The notes under the pieces were generated by a model. It worked only from the letters and a program-made list of their open reading frames with translations. It was not told where the DNA came from and did not search any database. 62,828 nt of DNA, taken from assembly GCA_022826925.1 (NCBI GenBank), contig JAJDTX010000034.1, forward strand, positions 1 through 62,828, given 5' to 3'. The DNA comes from Bryobacterales bacterium (GTDB lineage Bacteria; Acidobacteriota; Terriglobia; Bryobacterales; UBA6623). A program made the position numbers and the translations under genes. Below, piece after piece: positions 45,427-53,475 of this stretch (position 1 is its first letter; each line of letters opens with the position of its first letter).

Positions 45427-47215
45427 TGTCGAGTTGCCTCGGAACTGCGCTTCCTTCAGCAACATCGCGGCCGGTAGCTATTGACCCGAGCGTGGAGAGG
45501 ACATGAACCACTCGTCGCGTGCAGGCGCTGTTGCATGCGATTGCATCCGCCAGGCGCACATGAACGACTTCATCAGTCTTGTGGCTGTCCGGGCCGAGGT
45601 AGCTGAATAACTCCGACGTAGCTGTGGGTACACCAATTTCGGCTAAGTCGGGATCAGTCAGAACGCTTGGGTCCGCTTCACAGATCCAAACGACGACTCT
45701 CTCGATTGTCCAGGCGGTTGGCCAGCAAACGATACGTTCGCACGGCGGGCTAGCCTTGGAGAGCTCCTCGGTATAACTGCGTCCAGCGTAATCGCCATCG
45801 ACGAGACACGTGATGAGCGAGTGCACCCTTGCCAATTCGGTATAGGTCCGGACGACTTGGGCATCCTTAGTAGGGATGACGCCAACCATATGAGTGAATG
45901 AGGCTTGCTGCGAGGCAGCTTTTGATTCGCTCAAGTCCGCCACACGGGAGAGTAAACGCAACCAAACGGCCTCGGTCTTGCCTTCCGGGACAATGACTGC
46001 TGGCTGCATGATCGCCGATAAGGTCGCTGTTCGATCTGAGAGATAGAGCGATCTACGGAAATTCGTATCTCGTTCTTCGAGCGGTTTCTCCAACAACCGT
46101 GTCGCCTTCAGGATTCCGTCTTTCTTCGTAAGGAGCGTAATGCGATGTGGATCAGGCATCGACGCTACGGTGGGCGAGTGGGTCGTAATGACCGTCTGCG
46201 TCGCTAGCTGCTGCATCAACTGCAACAACTGCCGCTGTGTTGGTGGTGGCACGTGAAGTTCGGGCTCTTCGACCACCATAAAGAAGTTCTCGCCATTAGC
46301 CTTGCGAACATTTCCTATGCACATCAGGAGAACAAGAGACTGAAGAGCAATCAGCCCGCTACCCTGTCGGCGCGCCGGGATTTGATGACCGTCAAGCTCT
46401 GTGAAATGAGGGACGACGGAATCGAGCACCCCGTAGCTGTCGGTCGAAGTGAGCCGGAGTTTCAAGGCTACCTTGCGCCCGAAAATGCGCACGATGTCAC
46501 GATTCACCTCGCTGATAAGGGACTTGAGATCGGTGTCTTCGTCCAAGGGCGAGTCCGGAGTGCGTAGCCGATCTCGCTCCAATAGGACCGCAGCAGAAGG
46601 CTGACCACCGACTTGGGCAACGGTGCGACGGAACAATTCAGAGCCAAACGACATCATTCGGTCCCAACTTCGACTGGCTGGAACCAAGAAGAATCCGATA
46701 TCACGTACTAGTGACGATGGAAGGCGTGTGACTGATTCATCGTCGAAAGGGTCTTCTATACCGCTGTCGTAGAAGTACCGGACCGACTCTGCCTCAAGTG
46801 AAGCTTGATCGAATCGCGCGCACACCGCGATTTGGCAGGCAAGCAGGTAATCGGGGTTGCTCGGCTCCGGATGAAGCTCTCCACTCGCCGGGTCAAACCA
46901 TTTCTCCACCGCACGGCCAGATCGGAACCAATCCGCATTCCGACTTGGATCGTTCGATGAGAATCTCGAGATCGTCGCGATAATGCGAATCCGATCGACA
47001 GGCTTTGGGTCCGATCCGAAGAAGTCGTGCTCAGTGAGCGTTCGAACTAAACGGTCTCGACCGAAGAGCAGGGCTAGCGCTTCGATCAGTGTCGTTTTCC
47101 CGCAATTGTTGGGGCCGATCAGAACGGTGAAGCCATCGAGATGGACAGTGCCTCTTCGGATGCCTCTAAAGCCCTCGATGTCAAGCCGAACAACTCTCAA
47201 CTGAATTTGCTCCAA
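45377..47215 (-). CDS. GajA-like OLD family ATPase-TOPRIM nuclease
   Basis: A 612-residue protein from a TTG start (no better one is visible). Walker A GPNNCGKTT lies at 34-42, the ABC signature region QGSGLIALQSL at 284-294, Walker B MVVEEPELHVPP at 313-324 and VITTHSPTV at 342-350. The C-terminal TOPRIM domain has Glu in IVPEGKTEAVWL (about 411) and DxD in LVDGDYAG (about 473-475). This ATPase plus TOPRIM order is that of class 2 OLD nucleases and GajA, which nick DNA and are inhibited by nucleotides. It is upstream of, and overlaps, the helicase gene. Confidence 0.88.
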   Translation of the reverse strand: MEQIQLRVVRLDIEGFRGIRRGTVHLDGFTVLIGPNNCGKTTLIEALALLFGRDRLVRTLTEHDFFGSDPKPVDRIRIIATISRFSSNDPSRNADWFRSGRAVEKWFDPASGELHPEPSNPDYLLACQIAVCARFDQASLEAESVRYFYDSGIEDPFDDESVTRLPSSLVRDIGFFLVPASRSWDRMMSFGSELFRRTVAQVGGQPSAAVLLERDRLRTPDSPLDEDTDLKSLISEVNRDIVRIFGRKVALKLRLTSTDSYGVLDSVVPHFTELDGHQIPARRQGSGLIALQSLVLLMCIGNVRKANGENFFMVVEEPELHVPPPTQRQLLQLMQQLATQTVITTHSPTVASMPDPHRITLLTKKDGILKATRLLEKPLEERDTNFRRSLYLSDRTATLSAIMQPAVIVPEGKTEAVWLRLLSRVADLSESKAASQQASFTHMVGVIPTKDAQVVRTYTELARVHSLITCLVDGDYAGRSYTEELSKASPPCERIVCWPTAWTIERVVVWICEADPSVLTDPDLAEIGVPTATSELFSYLGPDSHKTDEVVHVRLADAIACNSACTRRVVHVLSTLGSIATGRDVAEGSAVPRQLDNGTSTLWTITDELPGI

Positions 47216-47708
47216 GGGCCAACGCGCTGAACTTCTAGCAGATCTCCGGCACGGGGGTTTCTATTGGCCCCAATCGCCCCGACTCAGTCTTGTCGACCCC
47301 TTGTTTGCGCAGGTCTCGGTAACGAACGATGCGCAGAGATTCATGAGCCGACAGTGTTCTTCCATCAGATCAGATCGCGCATAGCCTCGCTTAACTCACG
47401 ATCCGACAGTGCAGCGACAGATCCCGTTCCATGATGGCATACGCTGCATAGGTCAGTTGCCGAGTGCCTTGTACGGATCACCCTACTTCTTGCCTGCGCG
47501 ATGTGTAGAGGCAAGTAGCGCAAGCAGCCCGGGCCGTGTGAAGACTCAGAACAGCGTAGACTCTCGGGCTGGCCAGAGTCTCCTCAGCAAGGATGGGGCA
47601 TGTTGACAACGTGGACTAACGTCCTGGCAGGTCGAGAACCGGATGTCAACGCCTGGTGCTGTGAGTGCATCGCTACTGTCGGTCACTGCAGCCGACGTAT
47701 CGCAATGC
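47216..47708. other. Intergenic region inside the island, no gene seen
   Basis: About 490 bases between the GajA-like start and the GIY-YIG stop. Frames on both strands are short. On the minus strand a stretch reads YRDLRKQGVDKTESG and another ALSDRELSEAMRDLI, which could be the ends of decayed genes, but I cannot identify them. No integrase or tRNA is visible here. Confidence 0.4.
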
Positions 47709-48605
47709 TCATCCAACTGCGTTGGACTTTTGAGCCTGCCAATCCGCATAGGTCGTCTTGGTCCCCTTTATCTTCCATTTGGTTTGCCCGTTCGCCTTCT
47801 GATCAAGCACCACACTGGCTGCGGCGGACGGGCTCGTAAAGGGTGTGTCTTCGGTGAAGCGATAGAAGTTGTCTTCTTTGGTCAATTGACCCTTTTCGAT
47901 CAGGCTTCGTTTCAGCTGAGAATAACTACGGCTCCGGAAGCCTGTGTCCAGCATGGCAGTTGAGTCCTTCTTGATGACGTACTCGCCCTGTGCCTCGACC
48001 ATCGTAGCTTCAATCCCGGCCTTGTTTTGAATGCTGAATTCGGGCGAAGCAGAGACCTCATCTTTTTCAGGGATCGTAGCTCTCGGCCGGAAAAGGTCAA
48101 TTCCAACCACAGGTAAGACCAGACTGACGTTGGCAAAGAATGCACTCATGTTGGCCCGGTCTGCCTCGGGGAGTTTTCGCTTCATGGTTTCCGGCTTCTG
48201 GGCATTACTCAGCACGACGCGCTTTGCGGCGTGCGCCCTCTGGATCAAGAGCGCTTCAAGATAACGCACATGGCCCTTTGTAAGACTTTCGTCGCTGGTC
48301 GTAACGACGGCCGCAAGTTCCCAAAACGCATGGTTCTTGGCGCTATGGGGCAAACGCTCGTTTATCGCTTCCGCCTCTCCGATGTACGCTCGGTTCTTGA
48401 TGTCGTCATCGGGATCTGGGCCATAGAGGACGTATACCCCGGTTCGCGTTGCCTCATCCCGGTTGAGGAGGTCGGGAAGTGTGGAGTTGTGTGCAACCAT
48501 GACCGACCCAGTCCATCCGTGAAGTGTCGCAATCGTCAGTCCTGATGGCGTCCCATCCGTGAGGAAGAGTTGAATCGTGCGACCCTTTTCCGTTTCGTCG
48601 CTCAT
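47709..48605 (-). CDS. GIY-YIG nuclease with C-terminal DUF4357
   Basis: A 298-residue protein from an ATG preceded by GGGGC. A GIY-YIG nuclease domain starts with GVYVLYGPDP (56 on), then AYIGEAEAINERL (Tyr74, Gly76), RYLEALLIQRA with a Glu metal ligand, and YIKKDSTA-like C-terminal DUF4357 (ANGQTKWKIKGTKTTYADWQ). DUF4357 is often found in nucleases, methyltransferases and homing-type enzymes. It lies next to ssrA on the same strand as the Gabija-like genes and could be an accessory or solitary defence or mobile-element nuclease. Confidence 0.78.
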   Translation of the reverse strand: MSDETEKGRTIQLFLTDGTPSGLTIATLHGWTGSVMVAHNSTLPDLLNRDEATRTGVYVLYGPDPDDDIKNRAYIGEAEAINERLPHSAKNHAFWELAAVVTTSDESLTKGHVRYLEALLIQRAHAAKRVVLSNAQKPETMKRKLPEADRANMSAFFANVSLVLPVVGIDLFRPRATIPEKDEVSASPEFSIQNKAGIEATMVEAQGEYVIKKDSTAMLDTGFRSRSYSQLKRSLIEKGQLTKEDNFYRFTEDTPFTSPSAAASVVLDQKANGQTKWKIKGTKTTYADWQAQKSNAVG

Positions 48606-48886
48606 AATTGTGCCCCGGATCACGTGCGAGCTGCCTCGACTTACGACGACCAGATACAGCATTCAGTCGTCTCCGTGCAGCCCTCGTTTCGTGATGGATC
48701 TGACTCTCGCTGCCGTAATGCTCCCCACGTCTACCCAACGTGCCAGCTTGGATTATATGCGAATCGAATGGACAACACAAATCCTTGAGAAACCCGACTC
48801 CGGTCTATAACTGACTTATATTCAGTGTTTACGAGACTCACCCAGAACCAGTGGGAGCACAGGGAACCAAGGGGTGATACAAGAAG

Positions 48887-49239
48887 TGGTGGAGGCGGCG
48901 GGAATCGAACCCGCGTCCGAGAAAGGCCACCGCAAAGAGCCTACATGCTTAGTTCATTCCAAGATCTCAACTGCAGGCTGTGAATGAACAAGCTTCCTGC
49001 GGCCCAGCCTGATTGGTCTCGGTCACAAAGCTCCAGGCGGAAGCCTCGAAACCTATCTCGCAAGATGACGTCTTGTCCCGATGTGCGAGCCCAGCGGGCA
49101 AGACGGCTACCTAAGCTTAGGCAGCGTGTGCAAACTGCATGTCGTTGGCAGTTCTTTTGTTCCGATCGTTTAACGGGTGCTCGGAACCCGGCATGCCTCT
49201 AAGCAGCGACTGCGATCTCGTCGAATCCTTTACGCCCCC
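48887..49239 (-). ncRNA. ssrA: tmRNA, one-piece
   Basis: The RNA on the minus strand starts with GGGGGCGTAAAGGATTCGAC and ends with the T-arm and acceptor GGTTCGATTCCCGCCGCCTC plus CACCA; the 7-base acceptor stem GGGGGCG pairs with CGCCTCC (one G-U pair) and is followed by ACCA. It rescues stalled ribosomes by acting first as tRNA-Ala and then as mRNA. A tag reading frame is seen about a quarter of the way in. The length of about 353 nt suits a one-piece tmRNA. SmpB is not in the window. The 3' end is the classical integration site for islands, and the accessory genes lie exactly downstream of it. Confidence 0.93.
49117..49149 (-). other. tmRNA tag reading frame ANDMQFAHAA
   Basis: Ten sense codons followed by TAA give ANDMQFAHAA, with GCC as the resume codon (GCC AAC GAC ATG CAG TTT GCA CAC GCT GCC). 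The usual proteobacterial tag is like ANDENYALAA; AND and the terminal AA are kept but the middle differs and His replaces Leu before AA. The reading frame was taken from the conserved AND start and the stop. Confidence 0.8.
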
Positions 49240-49244
49240 CCTCT

Positions 49245-49262
49245 AGCCACCTTCAGGTGGCT
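49245..49262 (-). repeat. Hairpin AGCCACCT-TC-AGGTGGCT before the tmRNA
   Basis: A perfect 8-base stem with a 2-base loop lying 6 bases upstream of the tmRNA 5' end. In the precursor it would be part of the leader removed by RNase P, or stabilise the 5' end. No U-run follows in the direction of a terminator. Confidence 0.5.
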
Positions 49263-49268
49263 GTTCGC

Positions 49269-49274
49269 AGTATA
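49269..49274 (-). promoter_or_regulatory. ssrA: Candidate -10 box for ssrA (TATACT)
   Basis: On the minus strand TATACT, preceded directly by TG, lies 30 bases upstream of the tmRNA 5' end, giving a start of transcription just before the leader hairpin. I see no good -35 at 17 bases. Weak evidence. Confidence 0.35.
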
Positions 49275-49376
49275 CATGCCAAAAGACAAACTTGCTGGTG
49301 CCAGTGTCTCGTTTCCCAGAGTCACAGCGGCAGTACCGGAGGCTGATGGTGTCTGGCACCCAAGTACAATGCCGTC

Positions 49377-49952
49377 ATGTCTCGCGCTGAGCTCAAGATT
49401 GGCGTCAAGGACCGAGACCTCTCCTTCATGGTCGGGGACATTACGAAGGTCCCTGCGGATGCTATCGGAAACGCGGCCAACTCCAGGCTGGCGGGCGGTG
49501 GCGGTGTCGATGGTGCGATCCATCGCGCCGGTGGGCCGGCGATCATGCAAGAGCTGGGTCAGATCCGCGCTCGAATCGGGCAGTGTCCCGCCGGGGATGC
49601 CGTCGCCACTCGAGCCGGCAAGCTACCAGCTCAATGGGTGATCCACGCAGTGGGTCCCGTCTACCGGGACGGGCGGAGCGGTGAACCGATGGCCCTCCGA
49701 TCATGCTACGAGCGTTGCCTTGAACTTTCCGACGAACTCGGGGCGCGCACGCTCACGCTGCCCGCAATCAGCACGGGCGTATACGGCTACCCCATGGATC
49801 TAGCGTCCAATGTTGCGGTGGGAGCGGTTGCGAGCAAGCTAAGTGGAAGTGAGACAAAGGTTAAGCGCGTGACGTTCGTGCTATTCGACGAAACGGCTTT
49901 TCGACAATTTGCTGCCGCCGCCCTCGATATTGTCCCGGCTCTCGCGTCCTGA
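49377..49952 (+). CDS. Macro-domain protein (O-acetyl-ADP-ribose deacetylase type)
   Basis: A 191-residue protein. The macro-domain signature is FMVGDITKVPADAIGNAANSRLAGGGGVDGAIHRAGG with the GGGGVDGAIH loop, WVIHAVGP, LRSCYERCLELSDELGARTLTLPAISTGVYGYP and VTFVLFDE. Such proteins remove ADP-ribose or O-acetyl-ADP-ribose. It is divergent from the tmRNA gene and about 140 bases from it. No ADP-ribosyltransferase gene is adjacent. Confidence 0.9.
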   Translation: MSRAELKIGVKDRDLSFMVGDITKVPADAIGNAANSRLAGGGGVDGAIHRAGGPAIMQELGQIRARIGQCPAGDAVATRAGKLPAQWVIHAVGPVYRDGRSGEPMALRSCYERCLELSDELGARTLTLPAISTGVYGYPMDLASNVAVGAVASKLSGSETKVKRVTFVLFDETAFRQFAAAALDIVPALAS

Positions 49953-50093
49953 TTCCCGCATCCCTGAGGCGGCCATCACTACCCAATCGGCTGGTCGCGA
50001 ATCAGCCACTACTCGCGTGTCGCAGACGAGGATGCGGGACGGCCGCACATTTCGCTATTTGCATCCCGGCGAAGATCGCCGTCGGGATGCCCG

Positions 50094-50510
50094 GTGATAG
50101 ACTCGGCATTGGCCGGAAAGACAAGAATCCTGCTTGCGATCGTCATTGTTTCTAACTCCATCGGCAACGTCGTGCTCAGCTACGGAATGCGAGCGGTCGG
50201 TGACATCAGCTCGTACTCGCCGGCCAGCCTGCTTTCTTCGGCAATAGCGGCCTTTGCCAATCCATGGGTGCTGCTCGGCACGAGCTTGCTGGTGGTGTTC
50301 TTCGCGGCCCACACCCTGTTGCTTACCTGGGCCGACCTTAGCTACGTGCTGCTTGTCACGTCTTGTGGCTACGCGCTCGTCGCTGCGCTCGGCGCGATCA
50401 TCCTCGACGAGTCGATCTCGCCGTTACGGTGGTGTGGGATAGCGCTGGTCTCGTGCGGGGTGGCACTGGTCTCCTCGACCCCAGTATCGACCTCCGAGGG
50501 GCGTCCATGA
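50094..50510 (+). CDS. Half-size DMT-superfamily transporter, subunit 1
   Basis: A 138-residue protein with four predicted TM segments (IVIVSNSIGNVVLSYGM, LLGTSLLVVFFAAHTLLL, LSYVLLVTSCGYALVAALGAII, WCGIALVSCGVALVSS) from a GTG start. Its stop overlaps the start of the next gene (ATGA). In SMR exporters a Glu sits in TM1; here the equivalent position is Asn or Ser, so it is a DMT/EamA-like half protein rather than a classical multidrug exporter. It likely forms a heterodimer with the next product. Confidence 0.75.
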   Translation: MIDSALAGKTRILLAIVIVSNSIGNVVLSYGMRAVGDISSYSPASLLSSAIAAFANPWVLLGTSLLVVFFAAHTLLLTWADLSYVLLVTSCGYALVAALGAIILDESISPLRWCGIALVSCGVALVSSTPVSTSEGRP

Positions 50511-50866
50511 CGGCCTTCCTGCTGACGCTAGTCGTAGGGGGCGGGGTAGTCGGAGACCTGCTCAAGGCTCACGGAATGCGCCTGCAAGGTGCCCCTACGA
50601 CGCTGGGGCCCACGGCGCTGGCCAGATTCGGCATCGCGACCGTCCGCAATGCGTGGTTCTTGCTGGCACTGGCAGCGTATGCGATATCTTTCTTCGGCTT
50701 TATGGCCTTGCTCTCGATCCGGGACGTGAGCTTCGCTGTCCCGGCGACCGCATTGGGCTACGCCTTGGAGACCCTGCTCGCCCGCCTGTTCTTGCACGAG
50801 CAGGTGAGCTTGCGCCGCTGGGCCGGCGCCGCGCTGGTCGTTGCTGGGGTCGCGCTTCTTGCCTGA
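50507..50866 (+). CDS. Half-size DMT-superfamily transporter, subunit 2
   Basis: A 119-residue protein of four TM segments (LLTLVVGGGVVGDLLKAHGM, WFLLALAAYAISFFGFMALLSI, FAVPATALGYALETLLARLFL, WAGAALVVAGVALLA). Starts at an ATG overlapping the stop of subunit 1, a coupled pair as in SMR-type heterodimers. Its last part overlaps the 3' end of rluB on the other strand. Confidence 0.75.
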   Translation: MTAFLLTLVVGGGVVGDLLKAHGMRLQGAPTTLGPTALARFGIATVRNAWFLLALAAYAISFFGFMALLSIRDVSFAVPATALGYALETLLARLFLHEQVSLRRWAGAALVVAGVALLA

Positions 50867-51869
50867 GTCGATTCGTCCGGGCATTGCCCCTGCGAGCTCC
50901 TCGCTCGCTTGGCCGATCGCCCGGCTCGGGGCGAGGCCGCCTTCGAGCTGTGCGGCCTGGCTCTGCCCTTGCCGCACGTCGCGACTCTGGTCCGCGAGAC
51001 GTCCGCCTATCGGGGCGGCTGCCAGACCTAGACTGAGTCGGACGTCCTCTTCCAGATCGCGTTTCTCCTGGCAGACGGGTGCGCGGTGGGGCCGACGCAC
51101 GCGGTTTCCTTTTGTCCTCCGGCTCGGAATCCCGCGGGGGCCGGTCGGCGCCAGGCTCATAGTTGCGTAGACGCTCGACCTCTCTTGGGAGCAACTCGCG
51201 AATTTGGCGTGGCTCGAGACCCTTGAGCGATAGGCTTCCGATACGGACGCGCCGAATCTTTTCCACGAGGAAACCGATCCGCTCGAACATACGGTGGATC
51301 TGCCGGTTGCGACCTTGGGTCAACGTAACCTCGTACCAGGGATTGTCAGCGGCACGGACTAGCCGGATGGACTCGGGACGGGCCAGACGCCCGTCTAGTC
51401 GGATTCCCTGGCGCAGCTTCTGTATTGCATCCTCGGGTGGAAATCCGCTCACCTTGACGGCATAAGTCTTGGGAATCCTGCTCTTTGCGGACAGAAGTTG
51501 ATTGGAAAAACCACCGTCGTCAGTCAGGAGCAACAGCCCCTCCGTGTTGTAGTCGAGCCGTCCGACCGGGTGCAGTCCCTTTGCAGCACTTGGCCCCAGC
51601 AAGTCCATGACAGTGGGCCGCCCTTCGGGGTCATCAGTCGTGGTGACGCAGCCCTTGGGCTTGTGCATTGCCAAATAGCGTCTCGTGCCGCTGTCGTGCA
51701 GGACCTTGCCATCCACACGCACGGTGTCGTTGGCAACGTCTGCCCGCGAGCCGAGTTGGGTGGTCACCTCGCCGTTGACGGTGACACGACCGGATAGGAT
51801 CAGCTCTTCGGCCTTTCGCCGCGATGCGATTCCGGCCCTTGCAATGATCTTCTGTAATCGTTCAGGCAT
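50700..51869 (-). CDS. rluB: 23S rRNA pseudouridine synthase, RluB/RsuA family
   Basis: A 389-residue pseudouridine synthase. N-terminal S4 RNA-binding domain (ERLQKIIARAGIASRRKAEELI), GRLDYNTEG with the catalytic Asp at about 106, LTQGRNRQIHRMFE and VRIGSLSLKGLEPRQIRELL. The last 145 residues are a basic low-complexity tail of Arg, Pro, Ser and Gly, common in RluB. Its distal part overlaps the 3' end of the transporter subunit gene in antisense, by about 167 bases. It is downstream of scpB on the same strand by about 77 bases. Confidence 0.93.
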   Translation of the reverse strand: MPERLQKIIARAGIASRRKAEELILSGRVTVNGEVTTQLGSRADVANDTVRVDGKVLHDSGTRRYLAMHKPKGCVTTTDDPEGRPTVMDLLGPSAAKGLHPVGRLDYNTEGLLLLTDDGGFSNQLLSAKSRIPKTYAVKVSGFPPEDAIQKLRQGIRLDGRLARPESIRLVRAADNPWYEVTLTQGRNRQIHRMFERIGFLVEKIRRVRIGSLSLKGLEPRQIRELLPREVERLRNYEPGADRPPRDSEPEDKRKPRASAPPRTRLPGETRSGRGRPTQSRSGSRPDRRTSRGPESRRAARAEPGRTARRRPRPEPGDRPSERGARRGNARTNRLRQEARPQQRPARRRPSGASSPARARTGGRAGSPRRSPMRSPGQRSSRPGSRARP

Positions 51870-51946
51870 AGCGCATAAATCCCCTTAACGGGGCAACTTC
51901 TGGCTTCGGGCGCCGCTGTCTAGGCGATGATCAGCGCCCCGTCAGC

Positions 51947-52606
51947 TCAGGCGTCTTGCTCCTTGTCGCCGCCCTCGGCGACCTGTTGGTCCTCGTCCAG
52001 CGCGGCGCGGCTCAGGGCCTCCATCTCCTTGAGGGTGGGCAGCTCGTTCAAGTCACTGAGCCCGAACTGCAAAAGGAAGTCCGGGGTGGTCTTATAACGC
52101 ATTGGCCGGCCGATGATCTTCTTGCGTCCGGCAGTAGCGATCAGCTTGTGGCTCAGCAGCGTATGGACCACGCCGCTTGCATTGACCACGCCTCGAATGG
52201 CTTGAATCTCCGGCAGCGTCACGGGCTGGCGGTACGCCACCACCGCCAACGTCTCGAGCGCAGCCTTGGACAGACGCAGCTTGGGCCTGACTGTCTTCAC
52301 AAACGCTCTGACGGCTTCGTGGTGCTCAGCCTTGGTGGACATCCGGTAGCCGCCGCCCACCGCCCGGATCTCAATCCCCCGCAGATCTGACCGGTATGAC
52401 TCGCATAGCGCACTCAAGTCGGTCTCGAGCTGCTCCTTCGGCAATCCCAAGCCCTCAGCCAGCTGATCTGCCGTCGGCGGATCGTCGGCAGCGAAGATTA
52501 CCGCTTCTAGCAGGCTGAGACGCCGCTGCCGGGAAAGCTCCTGTTCGGCTGGCTCGGCACCGCTAGGCTCCTCAGGAGCAGGAAAGGTCATGATCGCTTC
52601 AGTCAT
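51947..52606 (-). CDS. scpB: Segregation and condensation protein B
   Basis: A 219-residue winged-helix kleisin-associated protein that forms the SMC-ScpA-ScpB condensin. LSLLEAVIFAADDPPTADQLAE at the N-terminus, LRGIEIRAVGGGYRMSTKAEH, RPKLRLSKAALETLAVVAYRQPVTLPEIQAIRGV and KIIGRPMRYKTTPDFLLQFGLSDLNELP are the family marks. The start overlaps the end of scpA by four bases, implying coupling. Smc is not in the window. Confidence 0.96.
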   Translation of the reverse strand: MTEAIMTFPAPEEPSGAEPAEQELSRQRRLSLLEAVIFAADDPPTADQLAEGLGLPKEQLETDLSALCESYRSDLRGIEIRAVGGGYRMSTKAEHHEAVRAFVKTVRPKLRLSKAALETLAVVAYRQPVTLPEIQAIRGVVNASGVVHTLLSHKLIATAGRKKIIGRPMRYKTTPDFLLQFGLSDLNELPTLKEMEALSRAALDEDQQVAEGGDKEQDA

Positions 52607-53475
52607 GCCGAATACTCCAGTTCGCTGTCGGAGGCGGGCAGCAATTCGCCGCTGCGGAACGCTTGGTCGAAGTTGGCGTGCTTCCGAATCACGACTTCGC
52701 CGAATAGTTTGTTCTGGCGGATCTCGATCGCTTGGGCCTTGACCATTTCCAGCAGCGCCAGGAACGTAGCAATGACTGCCCGGGGTGCCCGCTGGCGCAG
52801 CAGAACGTCGCGCAAACGGACTGGCTGGTCGTCGCTCTGCAGGAGGTTCTTCAGGAATCGGATCCGGCTCGCCACTGAGACCGATTCTTCGGGCATCTCG
52901 ACGACAGGTTGATTCTCGAGCCGCTCCAAGACTTCGCCAAACGTCTGGACTAGGTCGAACAAGCTGACTTGCAGTTCCGTCTCGCCGTCATCGTCGGCAA
53001 GGGCATCCGCGGCCACCGTCGTCCACACGTTCTCTTCAATCACGCGCTTCTCGCCGAGCATTTGTGCGGCCTGCATGAACTTCTCGCGCTCGAGCAGTAG
53101 CTGTACCAAGTCCTCGCGCGGATCTTCCGGCGCATCCTCGTCCACCTTTGGCGTAGTTGGCAGGAGCATCTTGGACTTGATGTGGACGAGCGTGGCTGCC
53201 ATCAGCACGAATTCCGCATTGAGCTCGACGTTGAGCGATTCCGCCCGCCGCAGCGACTCCAAGTACTGCGCGGTCAGACTGGCGACGGGAATGTCCAGAA
53301 TGTCTATCCGCTGGGCCTTGATCAACTCGAGCAGCGCGTCGAGAGGCCCTTCGTACTGCTCGAGATTGACGACGAACGTTTCTTGGGACGGAGCTTCCGC
53401 AACCAGCCGAGGCTGCAAGGCTTGGTCTTCCGAGGCGGCGCCCTGTTCGTCCGGCGCTGGTTGGGTGGTCGGCAT
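52603..53475 (-). CDS. scpA: Segregation and condensation protein A (kleisin)
   Basis: A 290-residue kleisin that bridges SMC heads and binds ScpB. FVVNLEQYEGPLDALLELIKAQRIDILDIPVASLTAQYLE is the N-terminal signature; ELNAEFVLMAATLVHIKSKMLLP follows; the winged-helix C-terminus includes VIATFLALLEMVKAQAIEIRQNKLFGEVVIR. It is first in the scpA-scpB-rluB cluster, as in many proteobacteria. Confidence 0.96.
   Translation of the reverse strand: MPTTQPAPDEQGAASEDQALQPRLVAEAPSQETFVVNLEQYEGPLDALLELIKAQRIDILDIPVASLTAQYLESLRRAESLNVELNAEFVLMAATLVHIKSKMLLPTTPKVDEDAPEDPREDLVQLLLEREKFMQAAQMLGEKRVIEENVWTTVAADALADDDGETELQVSLFDLVQTFGEVLERLENQPVVEMPEESVSVASRIRFLKNLLQSDDQPVRLRDVLLRQRAPRAVIATFLALLEMVKAQAIEIRQNKLFGEVVIRKHANFDQAFRSGELLPASDSELEYSA

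Noticed and set aside
48887..49239. Two-piece tmRNA of the alphaproteobacterial kind
   Set aside because: The tag frame follows in the same order as in one-piece RNA and both acceptor halves are at the two ends of a single 353-base gene.
34700..49300. Integrase or att direct repeats for the island
   Set aside because: No tyrosine or serine recombinase gene and no copy of the ssrA 3' end was seen by eye at the left border.
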